A stretch of 64,000 nt of DNA from Janibacter limosus (GCF_004295485.1 NZ_CP036164.1:1736001-1800000); one strand, 5' to 3'. Counted from the first letter of the stretch, positions 1-8,815 are shown. The notes: generated by a model not told the origin, from the sequence alone. Translations and numbers: made by a program.

Positions 1-417
1 GCGACGCTTCTGACTTTGGAACTGCTCGCTTTGGAAGAAGTACGCAACATACTTTGGTTCGAAAGTGTGACGATATATGTAGGCATCACCGCTCAGCACG
101 ACGCTCGACTCACCCACCCACGCGGTCGCCTTAGCGACTGCCTCGTCATCTTCGCTCGTCGTAGCAATGAGAAGATCGCCGGGCTTTGCATATCTCAACT
201 TGGCTGCGACGCTCTCAGACGTGAATGATTTCGTCTCCGTCGCCCAAACACCATAGTGGGTGTGGATCTGACCGTAGTGGACAGCCGGGACACCCTCACC
301 TACGAGGTCCTTCTTCTGAAGACCATTACCCCGGATGAACTCGCCAACTTCGCCAAGGGTTCTGAACGGAACTCGACCTGGGGACGGTTTGGCGAGCAAC
401 GCCTCCAACTTGCTCAC
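1..417 (-). CDS. hsdS: Type I restriction-modification specificity subunit HsdS (5' part, cut by window edge)
   Basis: The frame opens with GTG at 417 and stays open to the window edge (139 codons), so the gene is incomplete here, not broken. The GTG shares four bases (GTGA) with the hsdM stop, the usual hsdM-hsdS coupling. The translation begins VSKLEALLAKPSPGRVPFRTLG and continues with GVPAVHYGQIHTHYGV and KPGDLLIATTSED, the pattern of the first target-recognition domain of HsdS, which contacts one half of the bipartite DNA site. The neighbouring methylase supports the call. hsdR is not in the window. Confidence 0.85.
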   Translation of the reverse strand, partial: MSKLEALLAKPSPGRVPFRTLGEVGEFIRGNGLQKKDLVGEGVPAVHYGQIHTHYGVWATETKSFTSESVAAKLRYAKPGDLLIATTSEDDEAVAKATAWVGESSVVLSGDAYIYRHTFEPKYVAYFFQSEQFQSQKRR

Positions 418-1982
418 TTCGAAGCCTCCAGATCGGCGACAATTGAGTCAATGGACGTCCGCAGCTCCGATTGTTGCGCGACGATTCTCGCGATCTCCGC
501 GTTGAGTTCAGTGATGTCGACAACTTCACGGGTGTCTTCAAGCTCGACGTAGGACGAGACGGCGATGTTGTAATCGTTGTTGGCGATATCCTCGGCCGGT
601 ACCAGTCTGGTGACGTGATCCGTATCTTCGCGCAGGGTGAACGCGTCGAGGATCGCGTCTTGATGTTCGGGCAGCATCTTATTCTTGTTACCGGCGCGCT
701 TAAACCTTGCCGAGGCGTCGATGAACAGCACCGAGTTATCACTCTTGGATTTCTTCAAGACAATTATGCAGGTGCCAATGGTGGTACCGAAAAACAGATC
801 CGGAGGGAGCTGGATGACGGCGTCGACGTAATTGTTATCGATCAGGTACTTGCGGATCTTCTGCTCTGCTCCCCCGCGATACAGCACCCCAGGGAACTCG
901 ACGATCGCTGCGGTGCCATCGACCGCGAGCCAGTGGAGCATGTGCATCGTGAACGCCAGGTCGGCCTTCGACTTCGGTGCCAGCACTCCAGCCGGAGCGA
1001 AGCGTGGGTCGTTGATCAGTAGCGGGTTGGCGTCACCGTCCCACTTGATCGAGTACGGGGGGTTGGAGACGATCGCTTCAAACGGCTCGTCGTCCCAGTG
1101 CGCCGGGTCAGTGAGCGTGTCCCCGTGGGCGAGGTCAAACTTTTCGTAGTTGATGTCGTGCAGGAACATGTTGATCCGCGCGAGGTTGTACGTGGTCAGG
1201 TTGATCTCCTGACCGAAGAAGCCCTGACGGACGTTCTCCTTGCCGAGCACCTTCGCGAACTTCAACAGCAGGGACCCAGATCCGGCAGCCGGGTCATAGA
1301 CCTTGTTGACCTGCGTCTTGCCCACCAAGGTGATCCGGGCGAGCAGCTCGGAGACTTCCTGCGGCGTGTAGTACTCGCCGCCAGACTTGCCAGCCTGGGA
1401 CGCGTACATCTGCATGAGGTACTCGTAGGCATCGCCGAACAGGTCGATCGAGCTATCCCCGAAATTGCCCAGCGGCAAGTCGCCGATGGCTTCCAGCAGC
1501 TTGACCAGCTTCACGTTGCGCTTGGCCACGGTGTTGCCGAGCTTCGAACTGTTCACATCGAGGTCATCGAAGAGGCCCTTCAGGTCGTCCTCGCTGTCGG
1601 AGCCAACGGCCGACCCCTCGATGTCCTTGAAGATGCCCTCAAGAGTCTCGTTGAGGTTGGGGTCGTTGGCAGCGCGGTTGCGCACGTTCTCGAACAACTC
1701 GGACGGCAGGATGAAGAAGCCCTTCTCCGCCACGGTGTCCTTGCGGCCGAACTCAGCGTCGGAGTCGGACAGCCTGGCGTAGTCAAAGTCAGCGTCGCCC
1801 GCAGCTCGCTCGAGACCGTTGAGGTACACAGTTAGGTTCTCGGAGATGAAGCGGTAGAACAGCATCCCGAGCACGTAAGACTTGAAGTCCCAACCATCGA
1901 CGCTGCCCCGCAGATCATTGGCGATCCGCCAAATCGTCTTGTGAAGCTCAGCGCGCTGAGCCTCCTGGGCTCGGTCCGCCAT
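414..1982 (-). CDS. hsdM: Type I restriction-modification DNA methyltransferase subunit HsdM
   Basis: The 522-residue length is typical of HsdM. The N-terminal helical HsdM domain spans about residues 10-140, followed by the N6-adenine methylase fold. The SAM-binding motif DPAAGSGSLL lies at about 230-239 and the catalytic NPPY at 307-310; GGEYYTPQEV at about 201-210 is another family signature. Together with HsdS it would methylate adenine in the host's recognition site and, with an unseen HsdR, restrict foreign DNA. It starts with ATG at 1982 and overlaps hsdS by four bases. Confidence 0.95.
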   Translation of the reverse strand: MADRAQEAQRAELHKTIWRIANDLRGSVDGWDFKSYVLGMLFYRFISENLTVYLNGLERAAGDADFDYARLSDSDAEFGRKDTVAEKGFFILPSELFENVRNRAANDPNLNETLEGIFKDIEGSAVGSDSEDDLKGLFDDLDVNSSKLGNTVAKRNVKLVKLLEAIGDLPLGNFGDSSIDLFGDAYEYLMQMYASQAGKSGGEYYTPQEVSELLARITLVGKTQVNKVYDPAAGSGSLLLKFAKVLGKENVRQGFFGQEINLTTYNLARINMFLHDINYEKFDLAHGDTLTDPAHWDDEPFEAIVSNPPYSIKWDGDANPLLINDPRFAPAGVLAPKSKADLAFTMHMLHWLAVDGTAAIVEFPGVLYRGGAEQKIRKYLIDNNYVDAVIQLPPDLFFGTTIGTCIIVLKKSKSDNSVLFIDASARFKRAGNKNKMLPEHQDAILDAFTLREDTDHVTRLVPAEDIANNDYNIAVSSYVELEDTREVVDITELNAEIARIVAQQSELRTSIDSIVADLEASK

Positions 1983-2486
1983 CAGGCCAAGCCTCCGGTG
2001 AGAACGTCGCGCTGCATCGGTCGGTGGTGGCTGTAGGTCATTCTGCCCCTCATTCTAACAGAGTCTCGAACATGTGTACGATAAATCAAGTCCGCGACCA
2101 GGCAGTCGATTGACTCCGACGCAACCACCGGGACGCGCTGGGCTCATCCTGTCAGTCGACACCGACAGGCAGTGGGACTGGCCCCAGCCCCTCGCCTGTG
2201 TCCAGTGGCCAGGCGACCAATGGGTCGCAGCGGTCGACGCGTGCGCGTGTCAATTTCACACGATCCTAAATCGATTGACCTCACCTCGGTTACATGCGCC
2301 CTTTCAATTCGCTCGTTCCCCTCAAATCAGGATTGCTGTTGAGTCTCCTCATCAACCGTCATCAACGATGGGCGAAATCAACAGCTTGATGCCTCACTCC
2401 CCAGTTGGATTCACTCCTTGTCGATGGCATGCGGCTCACAGATCACCATTCCGGTGGCCGGCTGCACCACACCGAGGAGGTAGGCC
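1983..2486. other. Gene-poor region upstream of hsdM
   Basis: About 500 bp with no convincing gene on either strand. Open frames here lack a recognisable protein pattern or ribosome site. It should hold the hsdM promoter; a short hairpin-forming stretch (CCTGTC...GACAGG, about 2148-2170) is the only structure noticed. Base composition is lower in GC than the metabolic part of the window, in keeping with acquired DNA. Confidence 0.4.
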
Positions 2487-2754
2487 ATGACTGGCCACCC
2501 TCAGCCACGGGCACCACCGGCGGCCAGCACCTCAGGACTCTGGCCGTCAGGATCAGCGACGATCTGCGCGCTCAGCTGCACAACGAAGGAGATCCGTCTG
2601 GCCATCGAGTACTGGATCGCGAAGTCCAAGAGCGATCCCAACCGGCTCAAGAAGGGCGAGGCAGTCCGAGCCGACATCGAGCGAGATGCCGAGACGCTCG
2701 CAACGCCATCGCTGCGATCTTCAACAGCGGGAGCGGCCCAAGGACGAGGCATAG
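2487..2754 (+). pseudogene. Decayed ribbon-helix-helix (Arc/MetJ-like) DNA-binding protein
   Basis: A good ribosome site (GAGGAGG) precedes the ATG at 2487, but the protein can only be read by changing frame. One frame gives LRTLAVRISDDLRAQL, a ribbon-helix-helix beta strand and first helix. Another gives EIRLAIEYWIAKSKSDPNRL, the second helix and the following coil. A return to the first frame gives RNAIAAIFN. Roughly a dozen residues expected between the two helices are missing near 2580. I read this as a plasmid- or element-type RHH regulator inactivated by at least two frameshifts and an internal deletion. Function inferred only from the fold pattern. Confidence 0.55.
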
Positions 2755-2913
2755 CTCTCCAGCCAGTCGGTCTACCGATACGAGCAAGAGCTCTCAGTCA
2801 TGCGGGCTCGCGAGGTCATGAGGTCCACTGCTTCCGGGGGTCGGCCGGCCGCACCGAAAGGCCCACCCAGCCCGTGACGCGTTGCACCAATCGAGCGCCC
2901 GAGCACGCAGTGC

Positions 2914-5499
2914 CTACTCCGAGCCCACCGTCGTCGCGTATGCCTGTCGAAGCTGGGCTTGCGCGGCGACAAGCCAGTCCACCGCCTCCTCCCATCGGCT
3001 TCGGTCATCGACGGAAGCGAAGTCCGATGTCAACACGACCCTCGCTGCCTTGTGCCCGTCCATCGGATCCCACGCTGGCACTGAGTCCAATTCAGTCTCG
3101 ACGGTCTCTCTTCGGGCGAGCAACGCCTCGTAACGCTCGGTGTTCTCGGACGCCTCCGGAGAGTTGAAATACAGCTGGACCGCTAGGCCCGCTCGGTACC
3201 AACACGTGGAGACGACCACACCGGGGATACCCAGCGACGTGTCGATCCACGCGCCGCTCGACGTGGTGCCACGGGTCCAGGTCGGATGCTCTGAGCGCAT
3301 CCGCTCCAGGGCCAGCTCCCAGAACCCGCGGTACAGCGCAGCCTTGGAATCGCTGTCTCCGCGCTTCGTGCCGCCCAAGAACTCCTGACGAACGTCCCGT
3401 AGGCGGCGGCCGTCAGCGATGGACCAGAAGTACCAACCGTTCGTTGTTCGTCCGCGCAGGTGCTTGGCGGCCCCGGAGGGGCTGTCGAAGGTTTTGCCGT
3501 CAAGGTGGATCCGCCGGTCCTCGCCCAACGTGGCTTCCCGGCCGACGAAGTCTCGATGAGTCGCGGTGAGCGTATCGCCGACGTGGAGCAAGCCCCCTTC
3601 GACCAGGTGCTTGAGCTGGACCCAGTCGCCCGCCTTCACTTGCGGATCCACCACCTTGCCGACGTGGCCATCGGGTACCGACCACACCCTCAGCAGGACG
3701 TCGATCAGCTCACCCGTCCGCGCGTCGATGCTCGACTCGTCCCAGTCGGAGTGCTCGGCACGATCGACGAGGCGGGCGGTGATCTTCATCGTGTTGTGCT
3801 TCAGCAGCGCCGTCCGCTTACTCCCCCATGGGCCATTGGAGACCTTCGAGTTCAATGCCGTGGTGAGCAGCGTCAGGTTGCCGAGACGATGCACACGCTC
3901 CTGACGTTCCATCTCCTGCTCGGGGCTGCCAACGGGCCACGAGTCCTGCCACTTCTGGGGCAGAACGTGCTCGATCGGATAGGCGATTCGCTCGACCTGC
4001 GGCTGCCCGGTCTCGGCGCGGTATTCGTTCTCGACGGCCTCGAGGAAGGTGCGCAGGCGTGCTCGCGGGAAACGCCGGTAGGCCGGCTCTGTCGACAGCG
4101 CCTGTCGGATCTCATCGTCTCCGGGCCAGTACGTACTCGACACGTTGAGGCGGGCGAGGTGCGAGATCACCCGCGTCGCCAACTCATTGGACGGCGCGCT
4201 GTCGTTGGCCTGGATGATGTCCGCGATGATGCGGCCCAGATCGGAGCTCGTCATACGGAGGAACTGGCGCCGCACGATCCAGCTCTCCGCAGCCGAGACC
4301 ACCTGGTCGATGACGTCCTGAGGCACCTTGCGCGCGGGTGCGTGCAACCAGATCAACAACGGTTTGAGCAGCTCGATGCCGCCAGCCTGCATGCGATACA
4401 TCGACAACTCAACAACGCTCAGGGAGCCGCTCGGCCTGGCCGCCGCCTCCGTCCATGCCTGGTATTGGTCGGCCTGCTGCTTGAGGAGGGGCAACAGATC
4501 GGCCATATTTTGATCCGAGGACTGCTCCACGAAGGACTTGAACCTCGTGAACGTCGACTGCGGACTGATCTCCTCACCGGCCTGCGCCGTGAGCCACTGG
4601 TTGAGGAAGAGGGAGCTACGACTGACGAGGTAACGCCCGACGCTGACCTCCTTGGTCCAGAATTTCTTCTCGAAGGGCCAGTCCTCCTTGTAGACCCGCT
4701 GGGCGTCGCCCCCTTCGGCCTCGACCCGCTGGAAGACAAAGTTGCGGACCAGGTCGGCGGCCGTCAACGGAGTCCCGCGCGCGTTGAGCGTCTCGAAGAT
4801 CTCCTGCGAGTCCTCTGACGCGAGCAGCTCGATCGTCACCAAGGTCAGGCCATCCATGAGGACCTGGGTAAGGGCCTCGGCCCGCTGCTCGAAGTCTTCG
4901 GTGCCGACATCGCCGAGCCACTGCTCGACCACCGAGATGAAGTAGTGGTGGGCTTGAGCGACCCGGCTCTCTGCGTGGTCGAGCGAGGGGTGGTCAATGG
5001 GTGCCTCAGCGGTCATCACTTCGTCGAAGGCCGGGCAGTCGTCGTTGAGGTGACGAAGCTTGAGCAGGCTCGAGCCCTCGGGCATGAAGTCGGCCGAGTT
5101 GTGCGTCAGCGACTGGAGCTGGTTGGCCAGCCGCGTGAGTCCCGCCTGGGCCATCAGCGAGTGCGTAGCATCCATGAGCAGCTGCAGCGTGGTCAGGCGC
5201 TGCTGTCCGTCCACCACGGTCCACGTTGTCACGCGGTTGCCTCGCGGAGGCTGGCCCTGCATAACCACTGCACCGAGGAAGTGTTGAGGCGCGAGGTGTG
5301 GCTGGGCGATCCGCAGCTCAGTGACGCGCTGGATGTCCTTCCACAGGGGCTCCCACTGCTCGTCTTGCTTCCAGACGTAGGACCGCTGGAAGAGCGGGAT
5401 CACGAAGTGCTGCGGCAGGGTGAGCAGCTCAAGAGGAGTGCGCTTGTAGGTGTCCACGAGCGGCAGTCTGCCCCGTTCATGAGGGCAGCGGTGAGTCAT
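2914..5499 (-). CDS. DUF262-DUF1524-RAMA-DUF4268 protein (GmrSD-like nuclease, probable defence)
   Basis: Starting at ATG 5499 the protein has 861 residues; a GTG at 5457 is an alternative start. Four modules are visible: a DUF262 ParB-like NTPase (IPLFQRSYVW near 34-43, DGQQRLTTLQLL near 98-109); a DUF1524 HNH-type nuclease (EHVLPQ near 511-516, HRLGNLTLL near 538); a RAMA-like domain at about 620-700 (DGKTFDSPSGAAKHL, NGWYFW); and a DUF4268-like C-terminus from about 715. DUF262 plus DUF1524 is the architecture of GmrSD type IV restriction enzymes and of SspE. RAMA domains occur in restriction and methylase proteins and are thought to read modified bases. It is divergent from the EcsC-like gene and lies 1 kb from hsdM, so a defence role is the best inference. 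No ssp or dnd genes are present. Confidence 0.8.
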   Translation of the reverse strand: MTHRCPHERGRLPLVDTYKRTPLELLTLPQHFVIPLFQRSYVWKQDEQWEPLWKDIQRVTELRIAQPHLAPQHFLGAVVMQGQPPRGNRVTTWTVVDGQQRLTTLQLLMDATHSLMAQAGLTRLANQLQSLTHNSADFMPEGSSLLKLRHLNDDCPAFDEVMTAEAPIDHPSLDHAESRVAQAHHYFISVVEQWLGDVGTEDFEQRAEALTQVLMDGLTLVTIELLASEDSQEIFETLNARGTPLTAADLVRNFVFQRVEAEGGDAQRVYKEDWPFEKKFWTKEVSVGRYLVSRSSLFLNQWLTAQAGEEISPQSTFTRFKSFVEQSSDQNMADLLPLLKQQADQYQAWTEAAARPSGSLSVVELSMYRMQAGGIELLKPLLIWLHAPARKVPQDVIDQVVSAAESWIVRRQFLRMTSSDLGRIIADIIQANDSAPSNELATRVISHLARLNVSSTYWPGDDEIRQALSTEPAYRRFPRARLRTFLEAVENEYRAETGQPQVERIAYPIEHVLPQKWQDSWPVGSPEQEMERQERVHRLGNLTLLTTALNSKVSNGPWGSKRTALLKHNTMKITARLVDRAEHSDWDESSIDARTGELIDVLLRVWSVPDGHVGKVVDPQVKAGDWVQLKHLVEGGLLHVGDTLTATHRDFVGREATLGEDRRIHLDGKTFDSPSGAAKHLRGRTTNGWYFWSIADGRRLRDVRQEFLGGTKRGDSDSKAALYRGFWELALERMRSEHPTWTRGTTSSGAWIDTSLGIPGVVVSTCWYRAGLAVQLYFNSPEASENTERYEALLARRETVETELDSVPAWDPMDGHKAARVVLTSDFASVDDRSRWEEAVDWLVAAQAQLRQAYATTVGSE

Positions 5500-5547
5500 G
5501 ACGCGAGAATCGGACTCGATGTCACATCGCTGTCCTATTCTCCAGAC

Positions 5548-6243
5548 ATGGCCGAAAGCGATGCAGCCGTTGAACCCGCGGTGCCCCTGAAAATGCTGGA
5601 CCGCGCACTCGAAGCAAGCGCGCCCTTGGTCGATCGACACATCGAGCGCATTCGCAAGAACCGCCCCGACGCAACGCCCGCGCACGTCGTGAAAAGGCTC
5701 AATGGAGAGTTTCGAGCTGCCACGGTCTCTGCTGGCGCAGGTGTGGGTGCGGCCGCTGCCGCTCCGGGAGTCGGCACCGCTGCTGCCCTCGGTATCTCCG
5801 GCCTGGAAGCGATCAGCTTCATGCAGGCCAGCGCCCTCTACGTTCTTGCGCGAGCTCACGTGCAGGGACTCCCCATCGCCGACGTCGAACGACGCCGGAC
5901 GCTCGTGATGGCAGTGATGCTCGGGGACGCCGCGACCCGCGGATTGCCCCGAGTCGCAGAGAGAACTGGAAAGCACTGGGGCAAGTACCTCGTCAAGCAG
6001 GTCCCACGCGGCCAACTACAGCAGATCAACAAAGTCCTCGGCCGAAACTTTGTCACCCTCTATGGCAGACGACAGGGCATCATCGTGCTCGGCCGTGTTG
6101 CACCCTTTGGGATCGGCGCAGCCATCGGTGCAGCCGCTAATGGAGCCACGTCTCAAGGCGTAATCTCCGCAGCAAACAAGGCCTTCGGCAAACCACCGCT
6201 GTCGTGGTTTGACGAACCCGACGAAGAAGGCGAGTCGGCATAA
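5548..6243 (+). CDS. EcsC-like protein, membrane-associated, function unknown
   Basis: 231 residues from ATG 5548, 48 bp from the divergent DUF262 gene. After a charged N-terminal third it has a glycine/alanine-rich hydrophobic stretch (GAGVGAAAAAPGVGTAAALG, about 67-86) and a second one near the end (VAPFGIGAAIGAAANG). This two-ended small-residue pattern resembles the EcsC family, whose molecular role is poorly known. The shared intergenic promoter region suggests co-regulation with the DUF262 nuclease-like gene. No catalytic motif is recognisable. Confidence 0.6.
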   Translation: MAESDAAVEPAVPLKMLDRALEASAPLVDRHIERIRKNRPDATPAHVVKRLNGEFRAATVSAGAGVGAAAAAPGVGTAAALGISGLEAISFMQASALYVLARAHVQGLPIADVERRRTLVMAVMLGDAATRGLPRVAERTGKHWGKYLVKQVPRGQLQQINKVLGRNFVTLYGRRQGIIVLGRVAPFGIGAAIGAAANGATSQGVISAANKAFGKPPLSWFDEPDEEGESA

Positions 6244-6317
6244 CTGGCCGTCCCGGGCCAGAGTCATGAACGCTCGGCCACCCCAGACAGGTCCTAGCGC
6301 AACTTAGAAGAGGATTC

Positions 6318-6776
6318 ATGTCGAACACTCCCGACGTTTCCGACCGTGATCGTCGCGCTGCGGCTCTGGCCTCGCACTTGGCGAAGGGCGTCCGCGACGG
6401 AGACGTCGCAGCCGCCGATGCCCTGCGAGTGCTGCGCCACGAGTTGCGCCGCAGGAACACCAACAGCAAGCTCCGCATCGAACGACGATCCAAGGCCGCC
6501 CAACAAGTCATCGACGACTATGCGTCGCGAGGTGAGAGCCCGCCCAAGAACGGGTCTCCTGACGCCCTGCATGCGGACCACTGCCACGAGATCAACACCG
6601 AGACCTTGCAACAGTTCGTGAGCCCAGAGCAGTGGATCGTCGAACTGGACAGGCTTCGTGAAGTTGTGTGCGTGACCGCCGCCGAGAACTACCGTCTGAT
6701 GTCGGCGGAGAAGTCCGGCCTGTGGGGCCACGAGAAATACGAGCGGGCCGGTATCGAGTTCGTCTCGGGGAACTGA
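6318..6776 (+). CDS. Hypothetical protein, 152 aa
   Basis: ATG 6318 follows a purine-rich ribosome site (AGAGGA). The protein is hydrophilic and mostly helical in composition, with an arginine-rich stretch RHELRRRNTNSKLRIERRSK at about 45-64 and no membrane segment. I do not recognise a family. It lies 74 bp after the EcsC-like gene on the same strand and could be cotranscribed with it. Confidence 0.55.
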   Translation: MSNTPDVSDRDRRAAALASHLAKGVRDGDVAAADALRVLRHELRRRNTNSKLRIERRSKAAQQVIDDYASRGESPPKNGSPDALHADHCHEINTETLQQFVSPEQWIVELDRLREVVCVTAAENYRLMSAEKSGLWGHEKYERAGIEFVSGN

Positions 6777-6805
6777 TTCAAGTCCGAAACCGCTAGCGTG
6801 ACGCC

Positions 6806-7313
6806 ATGGAAGCCATCGCAGTGGGCCAGATCACCATTTCCACCGAGGTTGCGAAGCAATGGATTCACGATTACACCGCCCCTGAGAAGTTGGCGAGCAA
6901 GAAGCCATACGCCTACCCGGGATACGACACGCTCGACACCGGGAGCGGTAATAGTGAGCTCAACGATGGTGATTTGCTCGCTCCCATCCTGCTCAACGCC
7001 CCTCCGTCGGTAAGTGCCTTCTCCGATTTCAGGCCATGAGGAACTCATTGCAGGGGGTGCTCAGCACCTATATTGATGCGCCGCTGGTCACTCTCGACGA
7101 TGAAATTTTGACCGCCAAGGTCCACTCGTTGTACCAAGTACTCGATGACGACCGGAGCAAGCACGGCGCACGAGGGCAAAGTGGCACGGTCCTGTCCAAG
7201 ATCCTCCACCGCAAGCACCCGAAGTCACTCCCGCTCCATGACAAGTGGGTCCGGCGCTGCTACCTCGGAAGCGATGGTGTTCCTACTGACAAGACTCGCC
7301 CGTGGGCTGAGTA
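6806..7313 (+). pseudogene. DUF6308-family gene, 5' part (frameshifted and split by an IS3-family element)
   Basis: Residues from ATG 6806 (DYTAPEKLASKKPYAYPGYD, then LLAPILLNAPPSV) and from the next frame (GQSGTVLSKILHRKHPKSLP, TRPWAEY) together match the DUF6308 pattern I recall. A one-base loss near 7030 shifts the frame: restoring one C would give DFQAMRNSLQGVL across the break. The insertion sequence begins after GTA at 7311-7313. Joining this part to 8613 onward restores WAEYMVLITRAMKSDL, the expected family sequence. The family's function is unknown to me. Confidence 0.7.
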
Positions 7314-7386
7314 TGGACTGCTTCGGTGATGTCGGACAGTGGGCCCTCTTAAGATGAGGGTTCTACCGGAAAGTGAGATCGTGGAC

Positions 7387-7677
7387 ATGACTGCTTCACG
7401 CAGACGGTTTAGCCAAGAATTCAAGGACGAGTTGTGCCAAGAAGTCATCGCGACTTCCAAGTCGATCAAGGAGGTAGCGACCTCCTATGGCGTCGGTCCC
7501 GAGACGCTGCGGAACTGGCTGAACAAGTATCGGGACGCGCACGGTGATGCAGAGACTGAGTTGACAGTTTCCGAACGAGCACGCCTCAAAGAGCTGGAAC
7601 GCGAGAACTCCGAGCTCAAGGCGGAGACTGCATTCCTGAAAAAAGCAACGGCTTACTTCGCGAGGGAGCAGCGATAG
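7387..7677 (+). CDS. IS3-family transposase OrfA (HTH_Tnp_1)
   Basis: 96 residues from ATG 7387. The helix-turn-helix (SIKEVATSYGVGPETLRNWL) binds the element ends, and a leucine-rich coiled coil follows (ERARLKELERENSELKAETA). A run of six A followed by G at 7639-7645 lies near the 3' end. The minus-one frame is open from there through orfB, so programmed frameshifting to an OrfAB fusion, known in IS3 elements, is plausible. Its stop (TAG, 7675-7677) shares one base with the orfB start. Confidence 0.9.
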   Translation: MTASRRRFSQEFKDELCQEVIATSKSIKEVATSYGVGPETLRNWLNKYRDAHGDAETELTVSERARLKELERENSELKAETAFLKKATAYFAREQR

Positions 7678-8570
7678 TGAGCAAGTACGAGTACATCGAC
7701 TCCTGCAAGAATGACCCCGACCAGAACAACCCCGTCTACAAGATGTGCGCGTGGCTGGCGGTCTCGACATCAGGCTTCTACCACTGGTTGAGCCGTCCGA
7801 CCTCGGCCACCGCGTCCCGTCGCGCGGCGCTGACCGCCCGCGTGCAGCACTTCTTCGCCGCATCGGATGGGACCTACGGGTACCGCCGCATCCATGCCGA
7901 CCTGGCTGACGAGCACACCGAGTGCTCGCCTGAGCTGGTGCGTCAGATCATGCGCGACGAAGGCCTGGTCGCCTGCCAGCCCCGTCCGTTCCGGGTCACC
8001 ACCGAAGCCGACGCCCACGCCGCGGCGAGCATGCCTGACCTGCTCGAGCGAGACTTCACCGCCGAGCGTCCCGGGATGAAGTTCGTCGGTGACATCACCT
8101 ACATCCACACGTGGGCCGGCTTTGTCTACCTGGCGACGGTCATCGACTGCTACTCCAAGAAAGTGGTGGGCTGGTCGATCGCTGACCACATGCGCACCGA
8201 GCTCGTCGAAGACGCGTTGAAGAATGCGGCTGCAACGACATTCATCGAGCCCAAGGCGATCTTTCATTCCGACCGCGGCAGCGTCTACACCTCGGCCGAT
8301 TACCGCAAGCTCGTGACGTCTTTGGGCATGCGCTCGTCGATGGGTAGAACCGGTATTTGTTGGGATAACGCAATGGCAGAATCGTTCTTCGCGGCGTTGA
8401 AGAACGAACGTGTCTACCGGACCGTCTACGCCACCAAGAAGCAGGCGCGACGGGATGTCATCTCCTACATCGAGGGCTTCTACAACGCCCGCAGGCGGCA
8501 TTCATCGCTGGATTACCGGTGCCCGAATGACGTGCACTACAGTTACACCCAGTCGGTCACGGCAGCATAG
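7677..8570 (+). CDS. IS3-family transposase OrfB (DDE integrase core)
   Basis: 297 residues from GTG 7677. An HTH_21 segment (GTYGYRRIHADLADEHTECS) leads into an rve/DDE catalytic core. The three acidic residues lie in FVGDITYIHTW, AIFHSDRGSVYTS and NAMAESFFAALKNE. The C-terminal NARRRHSSLDYRCPNDVH is typical of the family. All catalytic residues are present and the element is intact, so it may still be active. Confidence 0.93.
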   Translation: MSKYEYIDSCKNDPDQNNPVYKMCAWLAVSTSGFYHWLSRPTSATASRRAALTARVQHFFAASDGTYGYRRIHADLADEHTECSPELVRQIMRDEGLVACQPRPFRVTTEADAHAAASMPDLLERDFTAERPGMKFVGDITYIHTWAGFVYLATVIDCYSKKVVGWSIADHMRTELVEDALKNAAATTFIEPKAIFHSDRGSVYTSADYRKLVTSLGMRSSMGRTGICWDNAMAESFFAALKNERVYRTVYATKKQARRDVISYIEGFYNARRRHSSLDYRCPNDVHYSYTQSVTAA

Positions 8571-8612
8571 GAATCAATCAATTCCACTGTCCGAAATCGA
8601 CGCGGCAGACCA

Positions 8613-8775
8613 GTACATGGTGCTCATCACGCGGGCCATGAAGAGCGACCTGACGAGACAGCAGGACGAGATCATCACCCTGAGGAACGCCGTTCAAGGT
8701 TCCACCCAACTGACGGACCTGCGGCTCCTCGACATCCTCGCCTGGACCAGCAGGGGAAAGAGCCCCTTGGCCTGA
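8613..8775 (+). pseudogene. DUF6308-family gene, 3' part
   Basis: Continuation of the gene interrupted at 7313. The frame runs YMVLITRAMKSDLTRQQDEI and ends LRLLDILAWTSRGKSPLA before the TGA at 8773-8775. The first three bases (GTA) are the target duplication copy. The LLDILAW ending matches the C-terminal pattern of the family. Confidence 0.7.
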
Positions 8776-8815
8776 CCGGGCGAACCTTGTCGGTGGGCTT
8801 TCATATCGTGACGCC

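Larger units (their letters stand above)
7314..8612 (+). mobile_element. IS3-family insertion sequence, complete, with 3-bp target duplication
   Basis: 1299 bp. Imperfect inverted repeats of 29 bp lie at 7314-7342 and 8584-8612; they agree at 23 of 29 positions, begin TGG, and share the inner block TCGGACAGTGG. The direct repeat GTA occurs immediately outside both ends (7311-7313 and 8613-8615), as usual for IS3 elements. Inside are orfA and orfB in the usual overlapping order. Removing the element and one GTA rejoins the DUF6308 reading frame exactly, which confirms both boundaries. Confidence 0.93.

Noticed and set aside
2074..2490. 138-codon plus-strand frame upstream of the RHH remnant
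   Set aside because: No family pattern, no clear ribosome site, and rare-looking composition. Left as gene-poor sequence.
2914..5499. SspE (phosphorothioate-dependent) assignment of the DUF262-DUF1524 protein
   Set aside because: No sspABCD or dnd genes are in the window, and the extra RAMA and DUF4268-like parts do not fit SspE.
5500..6015. N-terminal extension of the DUF262 protein to a start at 6015
   Set aside because: The extension runs antisense through the EcsC-like gene and lacks protein-like sequence. The DUF262 domain begins soon after ATG 5499.
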